Below are positions 52,401 to 64,000 of a stretch of DNA of 64,000 nt, piece after piece. The stretch's first letter is position 1. Every line of letters starts with the position of its first letter. Below the pieces are notes generated by a model, which searched no databases, was not told the DNA's origin, and saw only the letters and a list, made by a program, of their open reading frames with translations. Origin of the DNA: Ptiloglossa arizonensis (taxonomy: Eukaryota; Arthropoda; Insecta; Hymenoptera; Colletidae); assembly GCF_051014685.1 (NCBI RefSeq), contig NW_027478973.1:186001-250000 (forward strand), in the 5' to 3' direction. Made by a program: the position numbers and the translations under genes.

Positions 52401-55400
52401 ACCATTTCTTAGCTTCAAACTCCCATATCTCGCGAACGGATTGACGTAACTCAGAAATTCCAGTTGCATCTGAGAGTAGAAACTCGCCCGATTACAACGG
52501 TATGTATTTTTTCCCTAGGCCATTCTGGTTAAGCGTTTGGAGCAGCAGAATTGCGGAAAATTTTTTGCCTTCTCAACCATTTCTTGTCTTCAAACTCCCA
52601 TATCTCGCGAACGGATTGACCTAACCCAAAAATTCCTATTGCATCTGAAAGTAGAAACTCGCCCGATTACAGCGGTATTTGTATTTTTTCCCTAGGCCGT
52701 TCTGGTTAAGCGTTTGGAGCAGCAGAAGTGCGAAAAATTTGTTTTCTTCTCAACCATTTCTTAGCTTCAAAGTCCCATATCTCGCGAACGGATTGACCGA
52801 ACCCACAAATTCCTGCTACGTCTGAAAGTAGAATCTCGCCCGATTACAACGGTATGCGTATTTTTTCCCTAGGCCATTCTGGTTAAGCGTTTGGAGCAGC
52901 AGAAGTGCGAAAAATTTGTTGTCTTCTCAACCATTTCTTAGCTTCAAACTCCCATATCTCGCGAACGGATTGACGTAACTCAAAAATTCCAGTTTCATCT
53001 GAGAGTAGAAACTCGCCCGATTACAACGGTATGTGTATTTTTTCCCTAGGCCATTCTGGTTAAGCGTTTGGAGCAGCAGAATTGCGAAAAATTTTTTGCC
53101 TTCTCAACCATTTCTTGGCTTCAAAGTCCCATATCTCGCGAACGGATTGACCTAACCCAAAAATTCCTATTGCATCTGAAAGTAGAAACTCGCCCGATTA
53201 CAGCGGTATTTGTATTTTTTCCCTAGGCCGTTCTGGTTAAGCGTTTGGAGCAGCAGAATTGCGAAAAATGTTTTGCCTTCTCAACCATTTCTTGGCTTCA
53301 AAGTCCCATATCTCGCGAACGGATTGACATAACCCAAAAATTCCTATTGCATCTGAAAGTAGAAACTCGCCCGATTACAACGGTATGTGTATTTTTTCCC
53401 TACGCCATTCTGGTTAAGCGTTTGGAGCAGCAGAATTGCGAAAAATTTCTTGCCTTCTCAACCATTTCTTGGCTTTAAACTCCCATATCTCGCGAACGGA
53501 TTGACATAACCCAAAAATTCCTGTTGCGTCTGAAAGTAGAAACTCGCCCGATTACAACGCTATGTGTATTTTTTCCCTAGGCCATTCTGGATAAGCGTTT
53601 GGAGCAGCAGAATTGCGAAAAATTTTTTGCCTTCTCAACCATTTCTTGGCTTCAAACTCCCATATCTCGCGAACGGATTGACCTAACCCAAAAATTCTTA
53701 TGGCATCTGAAAGTAGAAACTCACCCGATTACAACGGTATGTGTATATTTTCCCTAGGCCATTCTGGTTAAGCGTTTGGAGCAGCAGAATTGCGAAAAAT
53801 TTTTCGCATTCTCAACCATTTCTTGGCTTCAAAGAACCATATCTCGCGAACGGATTGACATAACCCAAAAATTCCTATTGCATCTGAAAGTAGAAACACG
53901 CCCGATTACAGCGGTATTTGTATTTTTTCCCTAGGCCGTTCTGGTTAAGCGTTTGGAGCAGCAGAATTGCGAAAAATTTTTTGCCTTCTCAATCATTTCT
54001 TGGCTTCAAAGTCCCATATCTCGCGAACGGATTGACATAACCCAAAAATTCCTATTGCATCTGAAAGTAGAACCTCGCCCGATTACAACGGTATGTGTAT
54101 TTTTTCCCTACGCCATTCTGGTTAAGCGTTTGGAGCAGCAGAATTGCGAAAAATTTCTTGCCTTCTCAACCATTTCTTTGCTTCAAACTCCCATATCTCG
54201 CGAACGGATTGACCTAACCCAAAAATTCCGATGGCATCTGAAAGTAGAAACTCACCCGATTACAACGGTATGTGTATTTTTTCCCTAGGCCATTCTGGTT
54301 AAGCGTATGGAGCAGCAGAATTGCGAAAAATTTTTTGCCTTCTCAACCATTTCTTGGCTTCAAACTCCCATATCTCGCGAACGGATTGACCTAACCCAAA
54401 AATTCCTGTTGCGTCTGAAAGTAGAAACTCGCCCGATTACAACGGTATGTGTATTTTTTCCCTAGGCCATTCTGGTTAAGCGTTTGGAGCGGCAGAATTG
54501 CGAAAAATTTTTTGCCTTCTCTACCATTTCTTGGCTTCAAACTCCCATATCTCGCGAACGGCTTGACCTAACCCAAAAATTCCTATTGCATCTGAAAGTA
54601 GAAACTCGCCCGATTACAACGGTATGTGTATTTTTTTCCTAGGCCATTCTGGTTAAGCGTTTGGAGCAGCAGAATTGCGAAAAATTTTTTGCCTTCTCAA
54701 CCATTTCTTGGCTTCAAACTCCCATATCTCGCGAACGGATTGACCAATCCCAGAAGTTCCTGCTGCGTCTGAAAGTAGGAACTCGCCCGATTACAACGAT
54801 ATGCGTATTTTTTCCCTAGGGCATTCTGGTTAAGCGCTTGGAGCAGCAGAATTGCGAAAATTTTTTTGCCTTCTCAACCATTTCTTGGCTTCAAACTCCC
54901 ATATCTCGCGAACGGATTGACCTAACCCAAAAATTCCTATTGCATCTGAAAGTAGAAACTCGCCCCATTACAACGGTATGTGTATTTTTTCCCGAGGCCA
55001 TTCTGGTTAAGCGTTTGGAGCAGCAGAAGTGCGAAAAATTTGTTGTCTTCTCAACCATTTCTTAGCTTCAAACTCCCATATCTCGCGAACGGATTGACGT
55101 AACCCAAAAATTCCTATTGCATCTGAAAGTAGAACCTCGCCCGATTACAACGGTATGTGTATTTTTTCCCTACGCCATTCTGGTTAAGCGTTTGGAGCAG
55201 CAGAATTGCGAAAAATTTCTTGCCTTCTCAACCATTTCTTTGCTTCAAACTCCCATATCTCGCGAACGGATTGACCTAACCCAAAAATTCCGATGGCATC
55301 TGAAAGTAGAAACTCACCCGATTACAACGGTATGTGTATTTTTTCCCTAGGCCATTCTGGTTAAGCGTATGGAGCAGCAGAATTGCGAAAAATTTTTTGC

Positions 55401-57399
55401 CTTCTCAACCATTTCTTGGCTTCAAACTCCCATATCTCGCGAACGGATTGACCTAACCCAAAAATTCCTGTTGCGTCTGAAAGTAGAAACTCGCCCGATT
55501 ACAACGGTATGTGTATTTTTTCCCTAGGCCATTCTGGTTAAGCGTTTGGAGCGGCAGAATTGCGAAAAATTTTTTGCCTTCTCTACCATTTCTTGGCTTC
55601 AAACTCCCATATCTCGCGAACGGCTTGACCTAACCCAAAAATTCCTATTGCATCTGAAAGTAGAAACTCGCCCGATTACAACGGTATGTGTATTTTTTTC
55701 CTAGGCCATTCTGGTTAAGCGTTTGGAGCAGCAGAATTGCGAAAAATTTTTTGCCTTCTCAACCATTTCTTGGCTTCAAACTCCCATATCTCGCGAACGG
55801 ATTGACCAATCCCAGAAGTTCCTGCTGCGTCTGAAAGTAGGAACTCGCCCGATTACAACGATATGCGTATTTTTTCCCTAGGGCATTCTGGTTAAGCGCT
55901 TGGAGCAGCAGAATTGCGAAAATTTTTTTGCCTTCTCAACCATTTCTTGGCTTCAAACTCCCATATCTCGCGAACGGATTGACCTAACCCAAAAATTCCT
56001 ATTGCATCTGAAAGTAGAAACTCGCCCCATTACAACGGTATGTGTATTTTTTCCCGAGGCCATTCTGGTTAAGCGTTTGGAGCAGCAGAAGTGCGAAAAA
56101 TTTGTTGTCTTCTCAACCATTTCTTAGCTTCAAACTCCCATATCTCGCGAACGGATTGACGTAACTCAGAAATTCCAGTTGCATCTGAGAGTAGAAACTC
56201 GCCCGATTACAACGGTATGTATTTTTTCCCTAGGCCACTCTGGTTAAGCGTTTGGAGCAGCAGAATTGCCGAAAATTTTTTGCCTTCTCAACCATTTCTT
56301 GTCTTCAAACTCCCATATCTCGCGAACGGATTGACCTAACCCAAAAATTCCTATTGCATCTGAAAGTAGAAACTCGCCCGATTACAGCGGTATTTGTATT
56401 TTTTCCCTAGGCCGTTCTGGTTAAGCGTTTGGAGCAGCAGAAGTGCGAAAAATTTGTTTTCTTCTCAACCATTTCTTAGCTTCAAAGTCCCATATCTCGC
56501 GAACGGATTGACCGAACCCACAAATTCCTGCTACGTCTGAAAGTAGAATCTCGCCCGATTACAACGGTATGCGTATTTTTTCCCTAGGCCATTCTGGTTA
56601 AGCGTTTGGAGCAGCAGAAGTGCGAAAAATTTGTTGTCTTCTCAACCATTTCTTAGCTTCAAACTCCCATATCTCGCGAACGGATTGACGTAACTCAAAA
56701 ATTCCAGTTTCATCTGAGAGTAGAAACTCGCCCGATTACAACGGTATGTGTATTTTTTCCCTAGGCCATTCTGGTTAAGCGTTTGGAGCAGCAGAATTGC
56801 GAAAAATTTTTTGCCTTCTCAACCATTTCTTGTCTTCAAACTCCCATATCTCGCGAACGGATTGACCTAATCCAAAAATTCCTATTGCATCTGAAAGTAG
56901 AAACTCGCCCGATTACAGCGGTATTTGTATTTTTTCCCTAGGCCGTTCTGGTTAAGCGTTTGGAGCAGCAGAATTGCGAAAAATGTTTTGCCTTCTCAAC
57001 CATTTCTTGGCTTCAAAGTCCCATATCTCGCGAACGGATTGACATAACCCAAAAATTCCTATTGCATCTGAAAGTAGAAACTCGCCCGATTACAACGGTA
57101 TGTGTATTTTTTCCCTACGCCATTCTGGTTAAGCGTTTGGAGCAGCAGAATTGCGAAAAATTTCTTGCCTTCTCAACCATTTCTTGGCTTTAAACTCCCA
57201 TATCTCGCGAACGGATTGACATAACCCAAAAATTCCTGTTGCGTCTGAAAGTAGAAACTCGCCCGATTACAACGCTATGTGTATTTTTTCCCTAGGCCAT
57301 TCTGGATAAGCGTTTGGAGCAGCAGAATTGCGAAAAATTTTTTGCCTTCTCAACCATTTCTTGGCTTCAAACTCCCATATCTCGCGAACGGATTGACCA
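52401..57399 (+). repeat. Mosaic with a 3,715-bp (21-monomer) long-range repeat
   Basis: The private change GGCTTTAAACTCC lies at 53471 and 57186, 3,715 bp apart (21 x 177 less 2). The surrounding ATGTTTTGCC, ATTTCTTGCC and CTGGATAAGCG monomers match as well. Between the two lies a doubled 6-monomer unit, listed separately. Unique small changes here include TTTTTCGCATTC near 53802 and AATTGCCGAAAATT near 56266. Nothing but satellite is seen. Confidence 0.8.
54038..56161 (+). repeat. Doubled 6-monomer unit (1,062 bp) with a hybrid junction monomer
   Basis: Positions 54038-55099 are followed by a matching copy at 55100-56161, offset exactly 1,062. The left copy starts after GACAT (A at 54037), and the second starts after GACGT (G at 55099). 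The monomer at the join is therefore a hybrid: it begins as the GAAGTGCG...GACGTAAC class and ends as the AACCTCGCC class. The crossover falls in or just after AACCCAAAAATTCC. Both copies carry the seven-T variant AAAATTTTTTTGCC near 54857 and 55919. Confidence 0.88.
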
Positions 57400-60300
57400 A
57401 ACCCAAAAATTCTTATGGCATCTGAAAGTAGAAACTCACCCGATTACAACGGTATGTGTATATTTTCCCTAGGCCATTCTGGTTAAGCGTTTGGAGCAGC
57501 AGAATTGCGAAAAATTTTTTGCCTTCTCAAACATTTCTTTGCTTCAAACTCCCTTATCTCGCGAACGGATTGACGTAACTCAAAAGTTCCAGTTGCATCT
57601 GAGAGTAGAAACTCGCCCGATTACAACGGTATTTGTATTTTTTCCCTAGGCCGTTCTGGTTAAGCGTTTGGAGCAGCAGAATTGCGAAAAATTTTTTGCC
57701 TTCTCAACCATTTCTTGGCTTCAAAGAACCATATCTCGCGAACGGATTGACATAACCCAAAAATTCCTATTGCATCTGAAAGTAGAAACACGCCCGATTA
57801 CAGCGGTATTTGTATTTTTTCCCTAGGCCGTTCTGGTTAAGCGTTTGGAGCAGCAGAATTGCGAAAAATTTTTTGCCTTCTCAATCATTTCTTGGCTTCA
57901 AAGTCCCATATCTCGCGAACGGATTGACATAACCCAAAAATTCCTATTGCATCTGAAAGTAGAACCTCGCCCGATTACAACGGTATGTGTATTTTTTCCC
58001 TACGCCATTCTGGTTAAGCGTTTGGAGCAGCAGAATTGCGAAAAATTTCTTGCCTTCTCAACCATTTCTTTGTTTCAAACTCCCATATCTCGCGAACGGA
58101 TTGACCTAACCCAAAAATTCCGATGGCATCTGAAAGTAGAAACTCACCCGATTACAACGGTATGTGTATTTTTTCCCTAGGCCATTCTGGTTAAGCGTAT
58201 GGAGCAGCAGAATTGCGAAAAATTTTTTGCCTTCTCAACCATTTCTTGGCTTCAAACTCCCATATCTCGCGAACGGATTGACCTAACCCAAAAATTCCTG
58301 TTGCGTCTGAAAGTAGAAACTCGCCCGATTACAACGGTATGTGTATTTTTTCCCTAGGCCATTCTGGTTAAGCGTTTGGAGCGGCAGAATTGCGAAAAAT
58401 TTTTTGCCTTCTCTACCATTTCTTGGCTTCAAACTCCCATATCTCGCGAACGGCTTGACCTAACCCAAAAATTCCTATTGCATCTGAAAGTAGAAACTCG
58501 CCCGATTACAACGGTATGTGTATTTTTTTCCTAGGCCATTCTGGTTAAGCGTTTGGAGCAGCAGAATTGCGAAAAATTTTTTGCCTTCTCAACCATTTCT
58601 TGGCTTCAAACTCCCATATCTCGCGAACGGATTGACCAATCCCAGAAGTTCCTGCTGCGTCTGAAAGTAGGAACTCGCCCGATTACAACGATATGCGTAT
58701 TTTTTCCCTAGGGCATTCTGGTTAAGCGCTTGGAGCAGCAGAATTGCGAAAAATTTTTTGCCTTCTCAACCATTTCTTGGCTTCAAACTCCCATATCTCG
58801 CGAACGGATTGACCTAACCCAAAAATTCCTATTGCATCTGAAAGTAGAAACTCGCCCCATTACAACGGTATGTGTATTTTTTCCCTAGGCCATTCTGGTT
58901 AAGCGTTTGGAGCAGCAGAATTGCGGAAAATTTTTTGCCTTCTCAACCATTTCTTGTCTTCAAACTCCCATATCTCGCGAACGGATTGACCTAACCCAAA
59001 AATTCCTATTGCATCTGAAAGTAGAAACTCGCCCGATTACAGCGGTATTTGTATTTTTTCCCTAGGCCGTTCTGGTTAAGCGTTTGGAGCAGCAGAAGTG
59101 CGAAAAATTTGTTTTCTTCTCAACCATTTCTTAGCTTCAAAGTCCCATATCTCGCGAACGGATTGACCGAACCCACAAATTCCTGCTACGTCTGAAAGTA
59201 GAATCTCGCCCGATTACAACGGTATGCGTATTTTTTCCCTAGGCCATTCTGGTTAAGCGTTTGGAGCAGCAGAAGTGCGGAAAATTTGTTGTCTTCTCAA
59301 CCATTTCTTAGCTTCAAACTCCCATATCTCGCGAACGGATTGACGTAACTCAAAAATTCCAGTTTCATCTGAGAGTAGAAACTCGCCCGATTACAACGGT
59401 ATGTGTATTTTTTCCCTAGGCCATTCTGGTTAAGCGTTTGGAGCAGCAGAATTGCGAAAAATTTTTTGCCTTCTCAACCATTTCTTGTCTTCAAACTCCC
59501 ATATCTCGCGAACGGATTGACCTAATCCAAAAATTCCTATTGCATCTGAAAGTAGAAACTCGCCCGATTACAGCGGTATTTGTATTTTTTCCCTAGGCCG
59601 TTCTGGTTAAGCGTTTGGAGCAGCAGAATTGCGAAAAATGTTTTGCCTTCTCAACCATTTCTTGGCTTCAAAGTCCCATATCTCGCGAACGGATTGACAT
59701 AACCCAAAAATTCCTATTGCATCTGAAAGTAGAACCTCGCCCGATTACAACGGTATGTGTAGATTTTCCCTAGGCCATTCTGGTTAAGCGTTTGGAGCAG
59801 CAGAAGTGCGAAAAATTTGTTGTCTTCTCAACCATTTCTTAGCTTCAAACTCCCATATCTCGCGAACGGATTGACGTAACCCAAAGATTCCTGTTGCATG
59901 TGAAAGTAGAAACTCGCCCGATTACAACGGTATGTGTATTTTTTCCCTACGCCATTCTGGTTAAGCGTTTGGAGCAGCAGAATTGCGAAAAATTTCTTGC
60001 CTTCTCAACCATTTCTTTGCTTCAAACTCCCATATCTCGCGAACGGATTGACCTAACCCCAAAATTCCTATGGCACCTGAAAGTAGAAACTCACCCGATT
60101 ACAACGGTATGTGTATTTTTTCCCTAGGCCATTCTGGTTAAGCGTATGGAGCAGCAGAATTGCGAAAAATTTTTTGCCTTCTCAACCATTTCTTGGCTTC
60201 AAACTCCCATATCTCGCGAACGGATTGACCTAACCCAAAAATTCCTGTTGCGTCTGAAAGTAGAAACTCGCCCGATTACAACGGTATGTGTATGTTTTCC

Positions 60301-63300
60301 CTACGCCATGGTTAAGCGTTTGGGGCAGCAGAATTGCGAAAAATTTCTTGCCTTCTCAACCATTTCTTGGCTTCAAACTCCCATATCTCGCGAACGGATT
60401 GACATAACCCAAAAATTCCTGTTGCGTCTGAAAGTAGAAACTCGCCCGATTACAACGCTATGTGTATTTTTTCCCTAGGCCATTCTGGATAAGCGTTTGG
60501 AGCAGCAGAATTGCGAAAAATTTTTTGCCTTCTCAACCATTTCTTGGCTTCAAACTCCCATATCTCGCGAACGGATTGACCTAACACAAAAATTCCTATT
60601 GCATCTGAAAGTAGAAACTCGCCCGATTACAACGGTATTTGTATTTTTTCCCTAGGCCGTTCTGGTTAAGCGTTTGGAGCAGCAGAATTGCGAAAAATTT
60701 TTTGCCTTCTCAACCATTTCTTAGCTTCAAAGTCCCATATCTCGCGAACGGATTGACCAAACCCAAAAATTCCTGCTGCGTCTGAAAGTAGAAATTCGCC
60801 CGATTACAACGGTATGCGTATTTTTTCCCTATGCCATTCTGGTTAAACGTTTGGAGCAGCAGAAGTGCGAAAAATTTGTTGTCTTCTCAACCATTTCTTA
60901 GTTTCAAACTCCCATATCTCGCGAACGGATTGACCTAACCCAAAAATTCTTATGGCATCTGAAAGTAGAAACTCACCCGATTACAACGGTATGTGTATAT
61001 TTTCCCTAGGCCATTCTGGTTAAGCGTTTGGAGCAGCAGAATTGCGAAAAATTTTTTGCCTTCTCAAACATTTCTTTGCTTCAAACTCCCTTATCTCGCG
61101 AACGGATTGACGTAACTCAAAAGTTCCAGTTGCATCTGAGAGTAGAAACTCGCCCGATTACAACGGTATTTGTATTTTTTCCCTAGGCCGTTCTGGTTAA
61201 GCGTTTGGAGCAGCAGAATTGCGAAAAATTTTTTGCCTTCTCAACCATTTCTTGGCTTCAAAGAACCATATCTCGCGAACGGATTGACATAACCCAAAAA
61301 TTCCTATTGCATCTGAAAGTAGAAACACGCCCGATTACAGCGGTATTTGTATTTTTTCCCTAGGCCGTTCTGGTTAAGCGTTTGGAGCAGCAGAATTGCG
61401 AAAAATTTTTTGCCTTCTCAATCATTTCTTGGCTTCAAAGTCCCATATCTCGCGAACGGATTGACATAACCCAAAAATTCCTATTGCATCTGAAAGTAGA
61501 ACCTCGCCCGATTACAACGGTATGTGTATTTTTTCCCTACGCCATTCTGGTTAAGCGTTTGGAGCAGCAGAATTGCGAAAAATTTCTTGCCTTCTCAACC
61601 ATTTCTTTGTTTCAAACTCCCATATCTCGCGAACGGATTGACCTAACCCAAAAATTCCGATGGCATCTGAAAGTAGAAACTCACCCGATTACAACGGTAT
61701 GTGTATTTTTTCCCTAGGCCATTCTGGTTAAGCGTATGGAGCAGCAGAATTGCGAAAAATTTTTTGCCTTCTCAACCATTTCTTGGCTTCAAACTCCCAT
61801 ATCTCGCGAACGGATTGACCTAACCCAAAAATTCCTGTTGCGTCTGAAAGTAGAAACTCGCCCGATTACAACGGTATGTGTATTTTTTCCCTAGGCCATT
61901 CTGGTTAAGCGTTTGGAGCGGCAGAATTGCGAAAAATTTTTTGCCTTCTCTACCATTTCTTGGCTTCAAACTCCCATATCTCGCGAACGGCTTGACCTAA
62001 CCCAAAAATTCCTATTGCATCTGAAAGTAGAAACTCGCCCGATTACAACGGTATGTGTATTTTTTTCCTAGGCCATTCTGGTTAAGCGTTTGGAGCAGCA
62101 GAATTGCGAAAAATTTTTTGCCTTCTCAACCATTTCTTGGCTTCAAACTCCCATATCTCGCGAACGGATTGACCAATCCCAGAAGTTCCTGCTGCGTCTG
62201 AAAGTAGGAACTCGCCCGATTACAACGATATGCGTATTTTTTCCCTAGGGCATTCTGGTTAAGCGCTTGGAGCAGCAGAATTGCGAAAAATTTTTTGCCT
62301 TCTCAACCATTTCTTGGCTTCAAACTCCCATATCTCGCGAACGGATTGACCTAACCCAAAAATTCCTATTGCATCTGAAAGTAGAAACTCGCCCCATTAC
62401 AACGGTATGTGTATTTTTTCCCTAGGCCATTCTGGTTAAGCGTTTGGAGCAGCAGAATTGCGGAAAATTTTTTGCCTTCTCAACCATTTCTTGTCTTCAA
62501 ACTCCCATATCTCGCGAACGGATTGACCTAACCCAAAAATTCCTATTGCATCTGAAAGTAGAAACTCGCCCGATTACAGCGGTATTTGTATTTTTTCCCT
62601 AGGCCGTTCTGGTTAAGCGTTTGGAGCAGCAGAAGTGCGAAAAATTTGTTTTCTTCTCAACCATTTCTTAGCTTCAAAGTCCCATATCTCGCGAACGGAT
62701 TGACCGAACCCACAAATTCCTGCTACGTCTGAAAGTAGAATCTCGCCCGATTACAACGGTATGCGTATTTTTTCCCTAGGCCATTCTGGTTAAGCGTTTG
62801 GAGCAGCAGAAGTGCGGAAAATTTGTTGTCTTCTCAACCATTTCTTAGCTTCAAACTCCCATATCTCGCGAACGGATTGACGTAACTCAAAAATTCCAGT
62901 TTCATCTGAGAGTAGAAACTCGCCCGATTACAACGGTATGTGTATTTTTTCCCTAGGCCATTCTGGTTAAGCGTTTGGAGCAGCAGAATTGCGAAAAATT
63001 TTTTGCCTTCTCAACCATTTCTTGTCTTCAAACTCCCATATCTCGCGAACGGATTGACCTAATCCAAAAATTCCTATTGCATCTGAAAGTAGAAACTCGC
63101 CCGATTACAGCGGTATTTGTATTTTTTCCCTAGGCCGTTCTGGTTAAGCGTTTGGAGCAGCAGAATTGCGAAAAATGTTTTGCCTTCTCAACCATTTCTT
63201 GGCTTCAAAGTCCCATATCTCGCGAACGGATTGACATAACCCAAAAATTCCTATTGCATCTGAAAGTAGAACCTCGCCCGATTACAACGGTATGTGTAGA

Positions 63301-64000
63301 TTTTCCCTAGGCCATTCTGGTTAAGCGTTTGGAGCAGCAGAAGTGCGAAAAATTTGTTGTCTTCTCAACCATTTCTTAGCTTCAAACTCCCATATCTCGC
63401 GAACGGATTGACGTAACCCAAAGATTCCTGTTGCATGTGAAAGTAGAAACTCGCCCGATTACAACGGTATGTGTATTTTTTCCCTACGCCATTCTGGTTA
63501 AGCGTTTGGAGCAGCAGAATTGCGAAAAATTTCTTGCCTTCTCAACCATTTCTTTGCTTCAAACTCCCATATCTCGCGAACGGATTGACCTAACCCCAAA
63601 ATTCCTATGGCACCTGAAAGTAGAAACTCACCCGATTACAACGGTATGTGTATTTTTTCCCTAGGCCATTCTGGTTAAGCGTATGGAGCAGCAGAATTGC
63701 GAAAAATTTTTTGCCTTCTCAACCATTTCTTGGCTTCAAACTCCCATATCTCGCGAACGGATTGACCTAACCCAAAAATTCCTGTTGCGTCTGAAAGTAG
63801 AAACTCGCCCGATTACAACGGTATGTGTATTTTTTCCCTACGCCATGGTTAAGCGTTTGGGGCAGCAGAATTGCGAAAAATTTCTTGCCTTCTCAACCAT
63901 TTCTTGGCTTCAAACTCCCATATCTCGCGAACGGATTGACATAACCCAAAAATTCCTGTTGCGTCTGAAAGTAGAAACTCGCCCGATTACAACGCTATGT
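57400..64000 (+). repeat. 20-monomer unit (3,537 bp) in tandem, second copy cut by the window edge
   Basis: Positions 57400-60936 recur from 60937 at offset 3,537 (20 x 177 less 3). Matching private variants include ACATTTCTTTGCTTC (57531 and 61068), AAAAGTTCCAG, TTTGTTTCAAAC and GTGTAGATTTTCC (59755 and 63292). The 3-bp deletion CTACGCCATGG, near 60302 and 63839, accounts for the 3 missing bases. The left limit is GACCAAACC (A at 57399) against GACCTAACC (T at 60936). One difference seen inside is GTATGTTTTCC (60291) against GTATTTTTTCC. The second copy runs off the right edge, so further copies may follow. Confidence 0.88.

Larger units (their letters stand above)
1..64000 (+). repeat. 177-bp satellite array, about 361 monomers, all head-to-tail
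   Basis: The phrase GCGTTTGGAGCAG (with small variants) recurs every 177 bp, first at position 2 and next at 179, and continues to the last line. Every copy is in the same orientation. The window starts and ends inside the array, so neither edge is seen. Monomers differ by a few substitutions and by 1-3 bp indels. I found no unique sequence, transposon, gene or inverted monomer between them. Nucleosome-scale monomers in long homogeneous arrays are typical of eukaryotic centromeric or pericentromeric satellites. That role is inferred, because the DNA alone cannot show kinetochore binding. The family is not one I recognise, and Arabidopsis-type 178-bp and primate alpha satellite are clearly different sequences. 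Confidence 0.98.

Noticed and set aside
1..64000. CRISPR array, because of the regular repeats
   Set aside because: There are no short repeats separated by unique spacers. The entire 177 bp is conserved in each unit, and there is no cas gene or leader.
1..64000. Ribosomal spacer, tRNA or 5S gene cluster
   Set aside because: I see no rRNA or tRNA sequence, no box A/B arrangement and no transcribed unit within the monomer.
1..64000. Identification as a known satellite such as alpha satellite or Arabidopsis CEN180
   Set aside because: Length is similar but the base sequence does not match the ones I know. Naming a species would be a guess; a database search of the 2-178 monomer would decide.

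Overview
The whole 64 kb window is one uninterrupted tandem satellite DNA array. The monomer is 177 bp, with 176-, 175- and 174-bp variants, and repeats about 361 times. Every monomer I read lies in the same head-to-tail orientation. I see no protein gene, RNA gene, mobile element, CRISPR array, unique flank or inverted segment. GC is about 42% and CpG is not depleted (hand count on the first monomer). A long homogeneous array of nucleosome-sized monomers with higher-order repeats is typical of a eukaryotic centromeric or pericentromeric (or other heterochromatic) satellite. I do not recognise the monomer, so the species cannot be named and centromere identity is inference.

The structure lies in how variant monomers are ordered. 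From 1 to about 7 kb there is a higher-order repeat of about 16 monomers (2.83 kb). From 7.2 to 9.2 kb a 6-monomer unit (1,061 bp) is doubled. From 11.4 to 12.9 kb a 5-monomer unit (885 bp) is doubled. The block from about 4.2 to 13.4 kb (9,201 bp) is then repeated immediately as 13.4 to 24.95 kb; this second copy carries an extra 2,301 bp (13 monomers). From 26.3 to 33.4 kb an 8-monomer unit (1,416 bp) dominates. From 34 to 37 kb there is a mosaic of the earlier types. From 37.3 to 44.75 kb there are three units of 15, 12 and 15 monomers. From 44.75 to 47.3 kb the order is irregular and includes a patch dense in one-base indels (45.15-45.9 kb), which looks like a consensus error. From 47.3 to 52.4 kb there is a ladder whose spacing shrinks from 8 to 6 to 4 monomers. 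From 52.4 to 57.4 kb there is a mosaic with a doubled 6-monomer unit. From 57.4 kb to the end a 20-monomer unit (3,537 bp) is duplicated and runs off the window.

All unit lengths are multiples of 177 bp less the small deletions carried by marker monomers, so exchanges stayed in register. This fits unequal crossover or gene conversion between misaligned monomers. No genes work together here. The short open frames are satellite read-through: 177 is divisible by 3, one frame has a single stop per monomer, and variants that lose it give open frames of up to 170 codons. I found no new gene system. The most useful observations are the nested recent duplications with narrow breakpoint intervals, the shrinking ladder and the suspect patch near 45.5 kb.
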